Below, in pieces: positions 52,260-59,662 of a DNA stretch of 64,000 nt. The DNA is from RYN-133 sp963785425 (GTDB lineage Bacteria; Actinomycetota; Actinomycetes; Mycobacteriales; Jatrophihabitantaceae). Made by a program: the position numbers and the translations under genes. Below the pieces are notes generated by a model. That model saw only the letters and a list, made by a program, of their open reading frames with translations. It was not told the DNA's origin and made no database searches. The stretch spans positions 558,001-622,000 of the forward strand of contig CAWAVG010000004.1 of NCBI GenBank assembly GCA_963785425.1, read 5' to 3'. Position 1 is the first letter of the stretch. The number at the start of each line of letters is the position of its first letter.

Positions 52260-53159
52260 TCAGGTCGTGACGCGCTTGGCCTCGCGAGCCTGCGATGCGG
52301 CGGCGTCCTCGGTGGCGGGGTGGTCGCTCGGCTCGGGACGCGGACGTACCCGGTTCGCGACGACGCTGAACAGCCGCTGGTATCGGGCGCCGATGAGCCG
52401 CACGAGCGCGTCGAGAATCTTCGCGTCGAACCCGACGACGACGCGCGGCTGGTTGCCGGAGATGCCGCGCGCGATCGTCCGGGCCGCCGACTCGGCGGTG
52501 GTCTTGGCGAGCTTGCTGTCGAAGAACGCGGCGAACTCGCTCTGGTTGATGCCCGCGACCGTTCCTGCGTTGCGCGCGATCGCGGTCTTGATCCCGCCGG
52601 GGTGCACGCAGGTGACCTTGACCGGGTGCCCGGCGACCAGCATTTCCTGACGCAGCGACTCGGTGAACCCGCGCACCGCGAACTTGGCGGCGTTGTACGC
52701 GCTCTGGCTCGGCATCGCGAGCAGGCCGAACAGGCTCGAGATGTTGACAAGGTGGCCGTCGCCGGACTCGATCAGATGCGGCAGAAACGCCTTCGTGCCG
52801 TTGACGACTCCCCAGAAGTCGACGTCCATGACGCGCTCGATCTGCTCGAAACTCATGTGCTCGACGTCGCCGGTGAACGCGACGCCGGCGTTGTTCACCA
52901 CGATGTTGACGGCACCGAACTCGTCGACGACGGCGTCGGCATAGGCCAGCACCGCGGCGCGGTCGGTGACGTCGAGATGCTGCTCGTGCACCTGCGCGCC
53001 GATCACGCGGGCGTGGCGAGCGGTCTCGGCGAGTCCGATGTTGTCGACGTCGCTGAGCGCCAGCTTTGCGCCGCGCCTGGCGAGTTCGTAGGACAGTGCG
53101 CGTCCGATGCCCGAACCGGCACCGGTGATCACGGCGACCTTTTCTGCGATGGCGGTCAT
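52260..53159 (-). CDS. Short-chain dehydrogenase/reductase
   Basis: A 299-residue classical SDR with the cofactor loop VAVITGAGSGIGRALSYELA, the structural motif NIVVNNAGVAF, and the active site NISSLFGLLAMPSQSAYNAA with K two residues on (Ser, Tyr, Lys). It overlaps the upstream monooxygenase in ATGA. The pair resembles mycobacterial MymA with its SDR partner, in which the two act on the same lipid or ketone. The 44-residue C-terminal tail is low-complexity and charged. Confidence 0.92.
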   Translation of the reverse strand: MTAIAEKVAVITGAGSGIGRALSYELARRGAKLALSDVDNIGLAETARHARVIGAQVHEQHLDVTDRAAVLAYADAVVDEFGAVNIVVNNAGVAFTGDVEHMSFEQIERVMDVDFWGVVNGTKAFLPHLIESGDGHLVNISSLFGLLAMPSQSAYNAAKFAVRGFTESLRQEMLVAGHPVKVTCVHPGGIKTAIARNAGTVAGINQSEFAAFFDSKLAKTTAESAARTIARGISGNQPRVVVGFDAKILDALVRLIGARYQRLFSVVANRVRPRPEPSDHPATEDAAASQAREAKRVTT

Positions 53160-54667
53160 GCGGCGGAAACCTCCTGGGGCGCGCGCTGCTCGGCGCGTGC
53201 CGTCGTCTCGTACGAGTGCCGGTCGAACTTCTTCGTCATCCTTCGGAAGGTGAACGTGAAGCTCGGCCACAGCGTGGTGTTGCGGCCGTGCGCGTCGAGG
53301 TACCAACTCGCGCAGCCGCCGGTCGTCCAGATGGTGCGTTCCATCCGGTCCTGCAGCTTCTCGTTGTACTCGCGTTGCACGTTCTCGCGCACGTCGAAGG
53401 TGGCCAGCCCGTGGCGGTCCATCTCGTCCAGCGCACTCGCGACGTAGTTGATGTGCGATTCGGCCATGTAGACCATCGAGCTGTGGCCCAGGCCGGTGTT
53501 CGGCCCGATCACGAACAGCATGTTCGGGAAGCCGTGCACGGCAGCGCCCTTGTACGCCTGCTGCCCCTTGTCGCGCCACACGTCGGCCAGCGACCGTCCC
53601 TCGGCACCGACGATGCGCTCGAACGTGGGCGAGTCGGTGACGTGGAAGCCGGTTGCGACGACGATCGCGTCGACCTCGCGCACCGTGCCGTCCTTGGTCA
53701 CGATGGCGTTCGGACGGATCTCGGCGATGCCGTCGGTGACCAGGTCGACGTCGTCGCGGGCGAGCATCGGATACCAGTCGTTGGAGATCAGCATCCGCTT
53801 GCACCCGATCTGCCAGCTCGGCGTCACGGCCTTGCGCAGCGAGGGGTCCTTGATGCTGCGGTCGATGTTGCGCTCGGCAAGCTTCTGCACCGCCTGCAGC
53901 AGCCGTGGCTGGTAGGCGAAGCCGAACACGAGCATTTCGCGCGCCCAGTAGATCGCCTCGCGGGACAGGCGCTGCGTGAGCGGCAGGTGCTTGAACGCCA
54001 GGCGCTCGGCCTTCGTGTAGGCGCGGTCGCCGCGCGGCAGCACCCAGGGGGCGGTGCGCTGGTAGACGTCGAGGTGGTCGACGCGTCCGGCCAGTTCGGG
54101 CCCGATCTGGATCGCCGACGCGCCGGTGCCGATGAGCGCGACGCGCTTGCCCGTCAGGTCGGCGTCGTGGTTCCAGCGGGACGAGTGGAAGATCTCGCCG
54201 GCGAAGGTGTCGATGCCCTTGATGTCGGGCAGCGCCGGCTCGGCGAGGGCGCCGACCGCGCCGACGAGCACGTTGGCGCTGAAGGCCCCGTTGGTGGTGT
54301 CGACGAGCCACTGGTCGGTCGTGGCGTCCCAGGCGGCGCGGGTGACGTCGGTGTTGAACAGGTGTTTGTCCAGCACGCCGTACTTGCGCGCGGTGTCGCG
54401 CAGGTACTGCTGGATCTCGGGCTGCGGCGAGAACGAGCGCGACCAGTTCGGGTTCAGTTCGAACGAGTAGGAGTACAGGTGCGAGGGCACGTCGCAGGCG
54501 GCGCCGGGATAGGTGTTGTCGCGCCACGTGCCGCCGACCTCGCCCGCGCGCTCGACGACCAGGAAGTCCTCTCGGCCCTGCTGGGCGAGCCGGATCGCGG
54601 TGCCGAGGCCCGCGAAGCCGCTGCCGATCACCAGGACGCCGACGTGGCGGCGTTCGGTCTCAGTCAT
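53156..54667 (-). CDS. Flavin-containing Baeyer-Villiger-type monooxygenase
   Basis: A 503-residue class B flavoprotein monooxygenase. The FAD motif is VLVIGSGFAGLGTAIRLAQQ, the NADPH motif RVALIGTGASAIQIGPELAG, and the Baeyer-Villiger fingerprint FxGxxxHxxxW is FAGEIFHSSRW at 155-165. These oxidise ketones to esters or oxygenate S/N atoms; the substrate here is unknown. It is first in an operon with the SDR gene, and divergent from a TetR gene across a 77-base gap holding a long inverted repeat. Confidence 0.93.
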   Translation of the reverse strand: MTETERRHVGVLVIGSGFAGLGTAIRLAQQGREDFLVVERAGEVGGTWRDNTYPGAACDVPSHLYSYSFELNPNWSRSFSPQPEIQQYLRDTARKYGVLDKHLFNTDVTRAAWDATTDQWLVDTTNGAFSANVLVGAVGALAEPALPDIKGIDTFAGEIFHSSRWNHDADLTGKRVALIGTGASAIQIGPELAGRVDHLDVYQRTAPWVLPRGDRAYTKAERLAFKHLPLTQRLSREAIYWAREMLVFGFAYQPRLLQAVQKLAERNIDRSIKDPSLRKAVTPSWQIGCKRMLISNDWYPMLARDDVDLVTDGIAEIRPNAIVTKDGTVREVDAIVVATGFHVTDSPTFERIVGAEGRSLADVWRDKGQQAYKGAAVHGFPNMLFVIGPNTGLGHSSMVYMAESHINYVASALDEMDRHGLATFDVRENVQREYNEKLQDRMERTIWTTGGCASWYLDAHGRNTTLWPSFTFTFRRMTKKFDRHSYETTARAEQRAPQEVSAA

Positions 54668-54688
54668 GTTGTCTGACGCTAATTGGTC

Positions 54689-54727
54689 ATTGAACGCGAG
54701 TCAATAGATAGTTGGCTCGCGTTCAAT
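54689..54727. promoter_or_regulatory. 12-base inverted repeat (TetR operator candidate)
   Basis: ATTGAACGCGAG (54689-54700) and CTCGCGTTCAAT (54716-54727) are perfect reverse complements separated by 15 bases, between the divergent monooxygenase and TetR genes. The right arm ends six bases before the TACGAT -10 of the TetR gene. A dimeric or tetrameric repressor covering both promoters is likely. Confidence 0.8.
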
Positions 54728-54732
54728 AGCGT

Positions 54733-54738
54733 TACGAT
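54733..54738 (+). promoter_or_regulatory. -10 element TACGAT of the TetR gene
   Basis: TACGAT ends six bases before the ATG at 54745 with no ribosome site between, so the message is likely leaderless. Confidence 0.5.
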
Positions 54739-54744
54739 GGCCTC

Positions 54745-55401
54745 ATGCCGGAAAAGCGCACCCGCCTGACCCCGGACGCACGGCGGGCCCAGCTCGTCGC
54801 CCTCGGCGTCGACATGCTCGCCACCCGCACCCTGGACGAGCTGTCGGTGGAGGACATCGCCACCGAGGCCGGCATCTCGCGGGGGCTGCTGTTCCACTAC
54901 TTCGCGTCCAAGCAGGAGTTCCACCTCGAGGTGGCGCGGGTCGCCGCCCAGGAACTGATCTCGCGCACCGAGCCCGACACGACGCTCGCGCCCCTGCAGG
55001 CCCTGCGCGGCGCGCTGACCGCGTTCATGGACTACGTCACCGAGAATCCCGACAACTACAAGTCGCTGGTGCGCGGCGCGGCCAGCGGCCACACCGACAT
55101 GCGCGCGATCTTCGACCGGACCCGCTCGACGATGGCTGGGCGCATCGTGAGCGTGCTGAGCGAGCTCGGCCTGCCGCTCGGCGCGCGCGCCACCCTGGCG
55201 GTGCACGGCTGGGTGGCCTTCGTCGAGGAGTGCGTCGTGCGGGCGATCGACGACGGCTCGCTCGACGATCCCGCGTTTCGCGACGGGCTGCTCGAGATGC
55301 TCACGAAGTCACTGCCGGCCGTGGTGCTCGCGTCCTCGGACGAGGACGTGGACACGCTGGTGTCGATCCTGACCGCCGACCAGTCCATGGCCGCGAAATA
55401 G
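54745..55401 (+). CDS. TetR-family transcriptional regulator
   Basis: A 218-residue TetR protein. The HTH is RAQLVALGVDMLATRTLDEL, then SVEDIATEAGISRGLLFHYF, with the usual FASKQEFH turn. A C-terminal ligand-binding domain follows. It most likely binds the inverted repeat just upstream and represses itself and the divergent monooxygenase-SDR operon until a lipid or ketone ligand binds. The frame is intact. Confidence 0.93.
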   Translation: MPEKRTRLTPDARRAQLVALGVDMLATRTLDELSVEDIATEAGISRGLLFHYFASKQEFHLEVARVAAQELISRTEPDTTLAPLQALRGALTAFMDYVTENPDNYKSLVRGAASGHTDMRAIFDRTRSTMAGRIVSVLSELGLPLGARATLAVHGWVAFVEECVVRAIDDGSLDDPAFRDGLLEMLTKSLPAVVLASSDEDVDTLVSILTADQSMAAK

Positions 55402-55428
55402 GCACGGTTCGGCTGCCGTCCGGAGAAC

Positions 55429-55434
55429 TAGGAT
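55429..55434 (+). promoter_or_regulatory. -10 element TAGGAT of ilvE
   Basis: TAGGAT ends eight bases before the ATG at 55443; no Shine-Dalgarno lies between, so ilvE is probably transcribed leaderless. Confidence 0.5.
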
Positions 55435-55442
55435 GACCGACT

Positions 55443-56549
55443 ATGGCGTTCACCGTCGAACCGAACCCGAGCCCGGCCACCGCTGAGGAGCGCGCGAAGA
55501 TTCTCGGCGCGCCCGGCTTCGGCAAGTATTTCACCGACCACATGGTGCGCATCGACTACCGCGACGGCGCGTGGGGCGAGGGCGCCGTGGTGCCCTACGG
55601 CCCGCTGCAACTCGACCCGGCCACGATGGCGCTGCACTACGGCCAGGAGATCTTCGAGGGCCTCAAGGCCTACCGGCAGCCGGACGGTTCGGTCGCCACG
55701 TTCCGTCCCGATGCGAACGCCGCCCGGTTCGTCCGCTCCGCACGGCGTCTCGGCATGGCCGAGCTTCCCGAGGACCTGTTCGTCGCCTCGCTGCGCGAAC
55801 TGGTCGCGGTCGATTCCGAGTGGGTGCCGACGAACCCCGGCGACTCGCTGTACCTCCGTCCGTTCATGATCGCGACCGAGATCGGCCTGGGGGTCAAGCC
55901 GGCGTCGAGCTACGCCTACCTGCTGATCGCCTCGCCGGCCGGTTCGTACTTCGCGGGCGGCGTGCAGCCGGTGTCGGTGTGGCTGTCGACCGAGTACACG
56001 CGCGCCGCTGCCGGCGGCACCGGCGAGGCCAAGTGCGCCGGCAACTACGCCGCCTCGCTCGTCGCGCAGGCGCAGGCCGCCGCCAAGGGCTGCGACCAGG
56101 TCGTCTGGCTCGACGCGGGCGAGCACCGCTGGGTCGAGGAGATGGGCGGCATGAACCTGTACTTCGTGTACGGGTCCGGTCCGAATGCGCGCATCGTCAC
56201 CCCGGCCCTGACCGGAACCCTGCTGCCGGGCATCACGCGCGACTCGCTGCTGACGCTGGCCGGCGAGCTCGGTTACACCGCCGAGGAGGGCAAGATCTCG
56301 ACCGACGAGTGGCGTGAGGGCAACCAGTCGGGCGCCATCACCGAGGTGTTCGCGTGCGGGACCGCCGCCGTGATCACGCCGATCGGCTCTGTCAAGAGCG
56401 CGTCCGGCGAGTGGACGGTCGGTGACGGCACCCCCGGCCCGGTGTCGATGCAACTGCGCGAGCACCTGACCGGAATCCAGACCGGCAAGCGCGACGACAC
56501 CCACGGGTGGATGCACGCCCTCACCGCGCGTGACGGCTCCCTGGGTTGA
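55443..56549 (+). CDS. ilvE: Branched-chain amino acid aminotransferase
   Basis: IlvE is the last step of valine, leucine and isoleucine synthesis. The 368-residue fold-type IV PLP enzyme shows ALHYGQEIFEGLKAYRQPDG, LYLRPFMIATE, the PLP lysine K197 in GGTGEAKCAGNYAAS, the signature EEMGGMNLYFVY and GAITEVFACGTAAVITPIG. The stop lies within the first copy of the downstream repeat cluster. Confidence 0.97.
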   Translation: MAFTVEPNPSPATAEERAKILGAPGFGKYFTDHMVRIDYRDGAWGEGAVVPYGPLQLDPATMALHYGQEIFEGLKAYRQPDGSVATFRPDANAARFVRSARRLGMAELPEDLFVASLRELVAVDSEWVPTNPGDSLYLRPFMIATEIGLGVKPASSYAYLLIASPAGSYFAGGVQPVSVWLSTEYTRAAAGGTGEAKCAGNYAASLVAQAQAAAKGCDQVVWLDAGEHRWVEEMGGMNLYFVYGSGPNARIVTPALTGTLLPGITRDSLLTLAGELGYTAEEGKISTDEWREGNQSGAITEVFACGTAAVITPIGSVKSASGEWTVGDGTPGPVSMQLREHLTGIQTGKRDDTHGWMHALTARDGSLG

Positions 56550-56635
56550 GTGACGGACCCCCGGTTGAGTGACGGATCCGGACCTCGAGTGACGGCGAAT
56601 TCGACGTCACTCAACCCGTCCGGACGTCACTCAAC
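56546..56635. repeat. TTGAGTGACG repeat cluster, three direct then two inverted copies
   Basis: TTGAGTGACGGA lies at 56546-56557 and 56565-56576, a variant TCGAGTGACGG at 56585-56595, then the reverse complement CGTCACTCAAC at 56605-56615 and 56625-56635. Copies are spaced about 20 bases apart. The set can fold into alternative hairpins between the convergent ilvE and dcd genes, so it may act as a bidirectional terminator or be an interspersed repeat family. Confidence 0.75.
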
Positions 56636-56656
56636 GAGTTTTCGATCCCGGCGGAT

Positions 56657-57235
56657 TCAGGCCGTGGGCCAGGTGCGGAAGTTCTGGTAGCTGCGCGAGG
56701 GCGTGGGGCCGCGCTGGCCCTGGTAGCGCGAGCCGTACTGCGCCGAGCCGTAGGGGAACTCGGCGGCCGATGACAGCCGGAACAGGCACAGCTGCCCGAT
56801 CTTCATGCCCGGCCACAGCGTGATCGGCAGGTTGGCCACGTTCGACAGCTCGAGGGTGATGTGTCCGCTGAACCCGGGGTCGATAAAGCCCGCGGTCGAG
56901 TGGGTGAGCAGGCCGAGCCGGCCGAGCGAGCTCTTGCCCTCCAGCCGCCCGGCGAGGTCGTCGGGCAGCGTGACGATCTCGAGCGTCGACCCGAGCACGA
57001 ACTCGCCCGGATGCAGCACGAACGGGTCCTCGTCCTTCGGCTCGACCAGGGTCGTCAGGTCGTCCTGCTGCTGTGAAGGGTCGATGTGCGTGTACTGCGA
57101 GTTGTTGAAGACCCGGAAGTACCGATCCAGCCGCACGTCGATGCTGGAGGGCTGGACGAGCTCCTCGTCCCACGGGTCGAGCACCAGGCGGTGCCCGTCG
57201 ACCTCGGCGCGGATGTCACGGTCGGACAGCAGCAT
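56657..57235 (-). CDS. dcd: dCTP deaminase (probably bifunctional deaminase/dUTPase)
   Basis: The 192-residue enzyme supplies dUMP/dUTP for dTMP synthesis. It starts MLLSDRDIRAEVDGHRLVLD and has SSIDVRLDRYFRVFNNSQYT, the active-site EGKSSLGRLGLLTHSTAGFI with DPGFSGHITLELSN, and the C-terminal QGQRGPTPSRSYQNF. Actinobacterial members such as that of M. tuberculosis also hydrolyse dUTP; I infer the same here. It is convergent with ilvE. Confidence 0.96.
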   Translation of the reverse strand: MLLSDRDIRAEVDGHRLVLDPWDEELVQPSSIDVRLDRYFRVFNNSQYTHIDPSQQQDDLTTLVEPKDEDPFVLHPGEFVLGSTLEIVTLPDDLAGRLEGKSSLGRLGLLTHSTAGFIDPGFSGHITLELSNVANLPITLWPGMKIGQLCLFRLSSAAEFPYGSAQYGSRYQGQRGPTPSRSYQNFRTWPTA

Positions 57236-57276
57236 GCGTGCAGGTTATTCGACGCGGCGGGGCGCCGCGGAGCAGG

Positions 57277-57594
57277 TCAGGCAGTAGGTCCCGCAGGCGG
57301 CGGCGGAAGCGGCGCGGCAGGGGCCGTCGGCGGCCCGGCGACCTGCTCGGCGGCGGGGCCGTTCGCGCCCGCCATCAGCTGATCGACCTGGTCCTTCGTC
57401 AGCCTGGTGCCGGCCCCGCAGAACGTGCAGGTCATGTGTCGGCGGCGGCTGATCGGGAACACGGGGATGAAGAACAGGGTGAACATGCGCGTGATCTGCA
57501 GGACGCGATGTGCGGCCGGGCGGTGGCACTGTCCGCAGACCAGCGTGAGTATGGCCAGCTGCTTGACGAAGCTGCGGAAGCCGAAAATGATCAT
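57277..57594 (-). CDS. Small zinc-ribbon membrane-associated protein
   Basis: A 105-residue protein starting MIIFGFRSFVKQLAILTLVC. It has two cysteine pairs, CGQCHRPAAH and CTFCGAG, about 40 residues apart, separated by a hydrophobic segment (RMFTLFFIPVFPISRRRH). This matches the zinc-ribbon family of short actinobacterial membrane proteins; the role is unknown. The C terminus is Ala/Pro-rich. ATG 57592-57594 is used. It lies 41 bases upstream of dcd on the same strand. Confidence 0.8.
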   Translation of the reverse strand: MIIFGFRSFVKQLAILTLVCGQCHRPAAHRVLQITRMFTLFFIPVFPISRRRHMTCTFCGAGTRLTKDQVDQLMAGANGPAAEQVAGPPTAPAAPLPPPPAGPTA

Positions 57595-57662
57595 GTGCAG
57601 AAGTGTCGGGGACGCAGGGGTGCCCTGCAACCGCTAGCCCGCGGCAGTGGCCAGTTAGGGCC

Positions 57663-57688
57663 CAGTGGTCAGTCAGAACTGACCACTG
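57663..57688 (-). terminator. Perfect 11-base hairpin after the haloalkane dehalogenase gene
   Basis: CAGTGGTCAGT and ACTGACCACTG form a perfect stem around a CAGA loop, 25 bases beyond the dehalogenase stop. It is positioned to end the sulfotransferase-dehalogenase message. An operator for the downstream zinc-ribbon gene is the alternative. Confidence 0.65.
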
Positions 57689-57712
57689 CGGACACAACCA
57701 ACCACTGTCGGG

Positions 57713-58627
57713 TCAGCGGGCGGTCGACCGGACGAAATCGACGACGGCGTCGGCGAGCTCCGGCCCGGCGTCCTCCTGCAGGAAGTGGCCGGCATCGGCG
57801 ATGACCGGGTGCTCCCGCCCGGCCGCGCCGGCCATGGTGCGCTCCAGGATCGGACGCATGCCGCCCGTGATCGGGTCGCCGTCGCTGAAGGCGATCAGCA
57901 TCGGTGTGGGCGACGCGGTCAGCCCCGCCCAGGCCGCGCGGTTCGCGTCGGCCGCCGGGTCGTCGGGACGGTAGGGCACCAGTCCGGGCATGGCCCGCGG
58001 GCCGGCCTTGAACGACTCGTCGGGGAAGGGGGCGTCGTACCCGGCACGCGCCTCGTCCGACAGCGGACGGCGGCACCCGGCCTGCACGAACCGGCCGATG
58101 TCCAGCGTCGGCGCCGTTTGCACCGCCGTGCGGAACTGGTGCCAGATCTCCGGCATGTCGACGTCACCGGTCGGCAGGCCGGTGTTGGCCGCCACGATGC
58201 GCGCGAACCGGTCGGGATGTTCGGCGGCCAGCCGCAGCCCGATCAGGCCGCCCCAGTCCTGCCCGACGAGGGTGACGCCGTGCAGGTCGAGCACGTCGAA
58301 GGCGAGCTCACGTACCCATTCGACGTGGCGGGCATAGCTGTGCTCGCCCACCTCGGCCGGCTTGTCCGAGCGGCCGAACCCGATCAGGTCCGGCGCGATC
58401 GCGCGCAGTCCCGCGTCCGCCAGCGCCGGCAGCATCGTGCGGTACAGGAACGACCAGGACGGCTCGCCGTGCAGCAGCAGCACCGGCTCGCCGTCGGCCG
58501 GCCCGGCCTCGACCCACGCCATGCGCAGGCCGTCGGCCAACGTCGCGTACTGCGGCGGGTAGTCGAAGTCGGGCAGGTCGGTGAAGCGCTCGTCGGGCGT
58601 GCGGAGTGCTTTCACGTCGCCGGCCAT
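57713..58627 (-). CDS. Haloalkane dehalogenase
   Basis: This alpha/beta-hydrolase cleaves carbon-halogen bonds with water. The 304-residue product has all expected residues: the oxyanion motif HGEPSWSFLYR, the nucleophile Asp124 followed by halide-binding Trp125 in VGQDWGGLIGLRLAAEHPDR, the acid Asp251 in FSDGDPITG and the base His281 in DAGHFLQEDAG. Asp in GQDW instead of Ser excludes an esterase, and the position of the acid suggests the HLD-I subfamily. It starts one base after the sulfotransferase stop, so the two form an operon. The natural substrate is unknown. Confidence 0.9.
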   Translation of the reverse strand: MAGDVKALRTPDERFTDLPDFDYPPQYATLADGLRMAWVEAGPADGEPVLLLHGEPSWSFLYRTMLPALADAGLRAIAPDLIGFGRSDKPAEVGEHSYARHVEWVRELAFDVLDLHGVTLVGQDWGGLIGLRLAAEHPDRFARIVAANTGLPTGDVDMPEIWHQFRTAVQTAPTLDIGRFVQAGCRRPLSDEARAGYDAPFPDESFKAGPRAMPGLVPYRPDDPAADANRAAWAGLTASPTPMLIAFSDGDPITGGMRPILERTMAGAAGREHPVIADAGHFLQEDAGPELADAVVDFVRSTAR

Positions 58628-58628
58628 G

Positions 58629-59510
58629 TCACATGTAACCGAGGATCGTGCTGGCTTCGCGCAGGTAGTCGGGCACATCGGCCGGGGCGGGGTCCGGCGG
58701 CGCGGGCTGGATCTCGCCGGCCTTGATCTTCTCGCTCCAGTCGCCCAGGCCGCGGACGAAACCGCCGTGCTGCCGGCTGCCGTAGTCGACCATGCCCGGC
58801 TCCCACCCGACGCCGAGGAAATCGCAGATGCGCCGCGTCTGCTGTGCGGGATCGCGGGTGAGCTCCTCGTAGCGCAGCACCAGTCCGCCGTGCGTCTTCT
58901 TCGCCTCGTCCATCGCCGTCGCGAAGCGCAGGATCTGCTCACCCCAGTGCTGCGGCGGCGTGTTGGGATGCGCCTTGTGCATCGACTCCATCATCCGCAC
59001 GGGGTGGCGGTGCAACAGGATGAATCGCGCTCCGGGCCAGTAACGGTGGATGCGGCGCCAGCTCAGGGTGTTGTGCGGCGTCTTGTCGACGACGATCGAC
59101 TTGCCACTCTTGAGCAGCTGGTCGTAGAGCACCCGGTCCCACAGCATGTTCTCGAGGTCGCGGTTGCTCAGCCGCAGTTCCTGCATCGCCAGCTCGAGCA
59201 GCTTGGCGGTGGACGTGTCCAGGCGCAGCGCGCGCAGGTGCATCTCGAGCGGCGCACAGATCTGCGAATGGCTGTTGAGCACCATCCGCATCATCGTCGA
59301 ACCGGAGCGCAGGTAACTCAGCAGGAACACCGGGTCCGGCACCAGCCGGAACTGCTCGGCGGGGCCGGCGGTGCGCAGCACCGGCGCCGAGGCGGTCGCG
59401 CGACGGACCCGTCGCGAGGCGGCCCGTGCGGCACGCCGGGCGAACTCCTTCGCGCGAACCGACTTCGTCCGTACCGACGCCTTGTCCGACGCGTTCACCG
59501 AAGCGGTCAC
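58629..59510 (-). CDS. Sulfotransferase family protein
   Basis: GTG 59508-59510 is preceded by AGGAAGG and gives about 293 residues; longer upstream starts exist but read into the divergent promoter. A basic N-terminal helix leads to the PAPS 5'-phosphosulfate loop FLLSYLRSGSTMMRMVLNSH. IVVDKTPHNTLSWRRIHRYW and ARFILLHRHPVRMMESMHKA follow, the latter being the 3'-phosphate-binding region, and GLVLRYEELTRDPAQQTRRI. It transfers sulfate from PAPS to an unknown carbohydrate or lipid acceptor. It is co-transcribed with the haloalkane dehalogenase gene. Confidence 0.85.
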   Translation of the reverse strand: MTASVNASDKASVRTKSVRAKEFARRAARAASRRVRRATASAPVLRTAGPAEQFRLVPDPVFLLSYLRSGSTMMRMVLNSHSQICAPLEMHLRALRLDTSTAKLLELAMQELRLSNRDLENMLWDRVLYDQLLKSGKSIVVDKTPHNTLSWRRIHRYWPGARFILLHRHPVRMMESMHKAHPNTPPQHWGEQILRFATAMDEAKKTHGGLVLRYEELTRDPAQQTRRICDFLGVGWEPGMVDYGSRQHGGFVRGLGDWSEKIKAGEIQPAPPDPAPADVPDYLREASTILGYM

Positions 59511-59662
59511 CGGAACCTTCCTGGGAGCTGCTGTGGACCTTTCCTGCGGGCGAGTATCCCCGAACCCGATGCGTGTCGGCGCAAGCGGGTCGAATGCGAC
59601 CGCCCCCGACACCGCTGAGAATCGCGCGGCCGGTGGATCACGACGTTCATATACTCCGGGCC

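Noticed and set aside
56546..56635. CRISPR array in the TTGAGTGACG cluster
   Set aside because: Repeats are only 10-12 bases, spacers 8-10 bases, and two copies are inverted; no cas gene is nearby.
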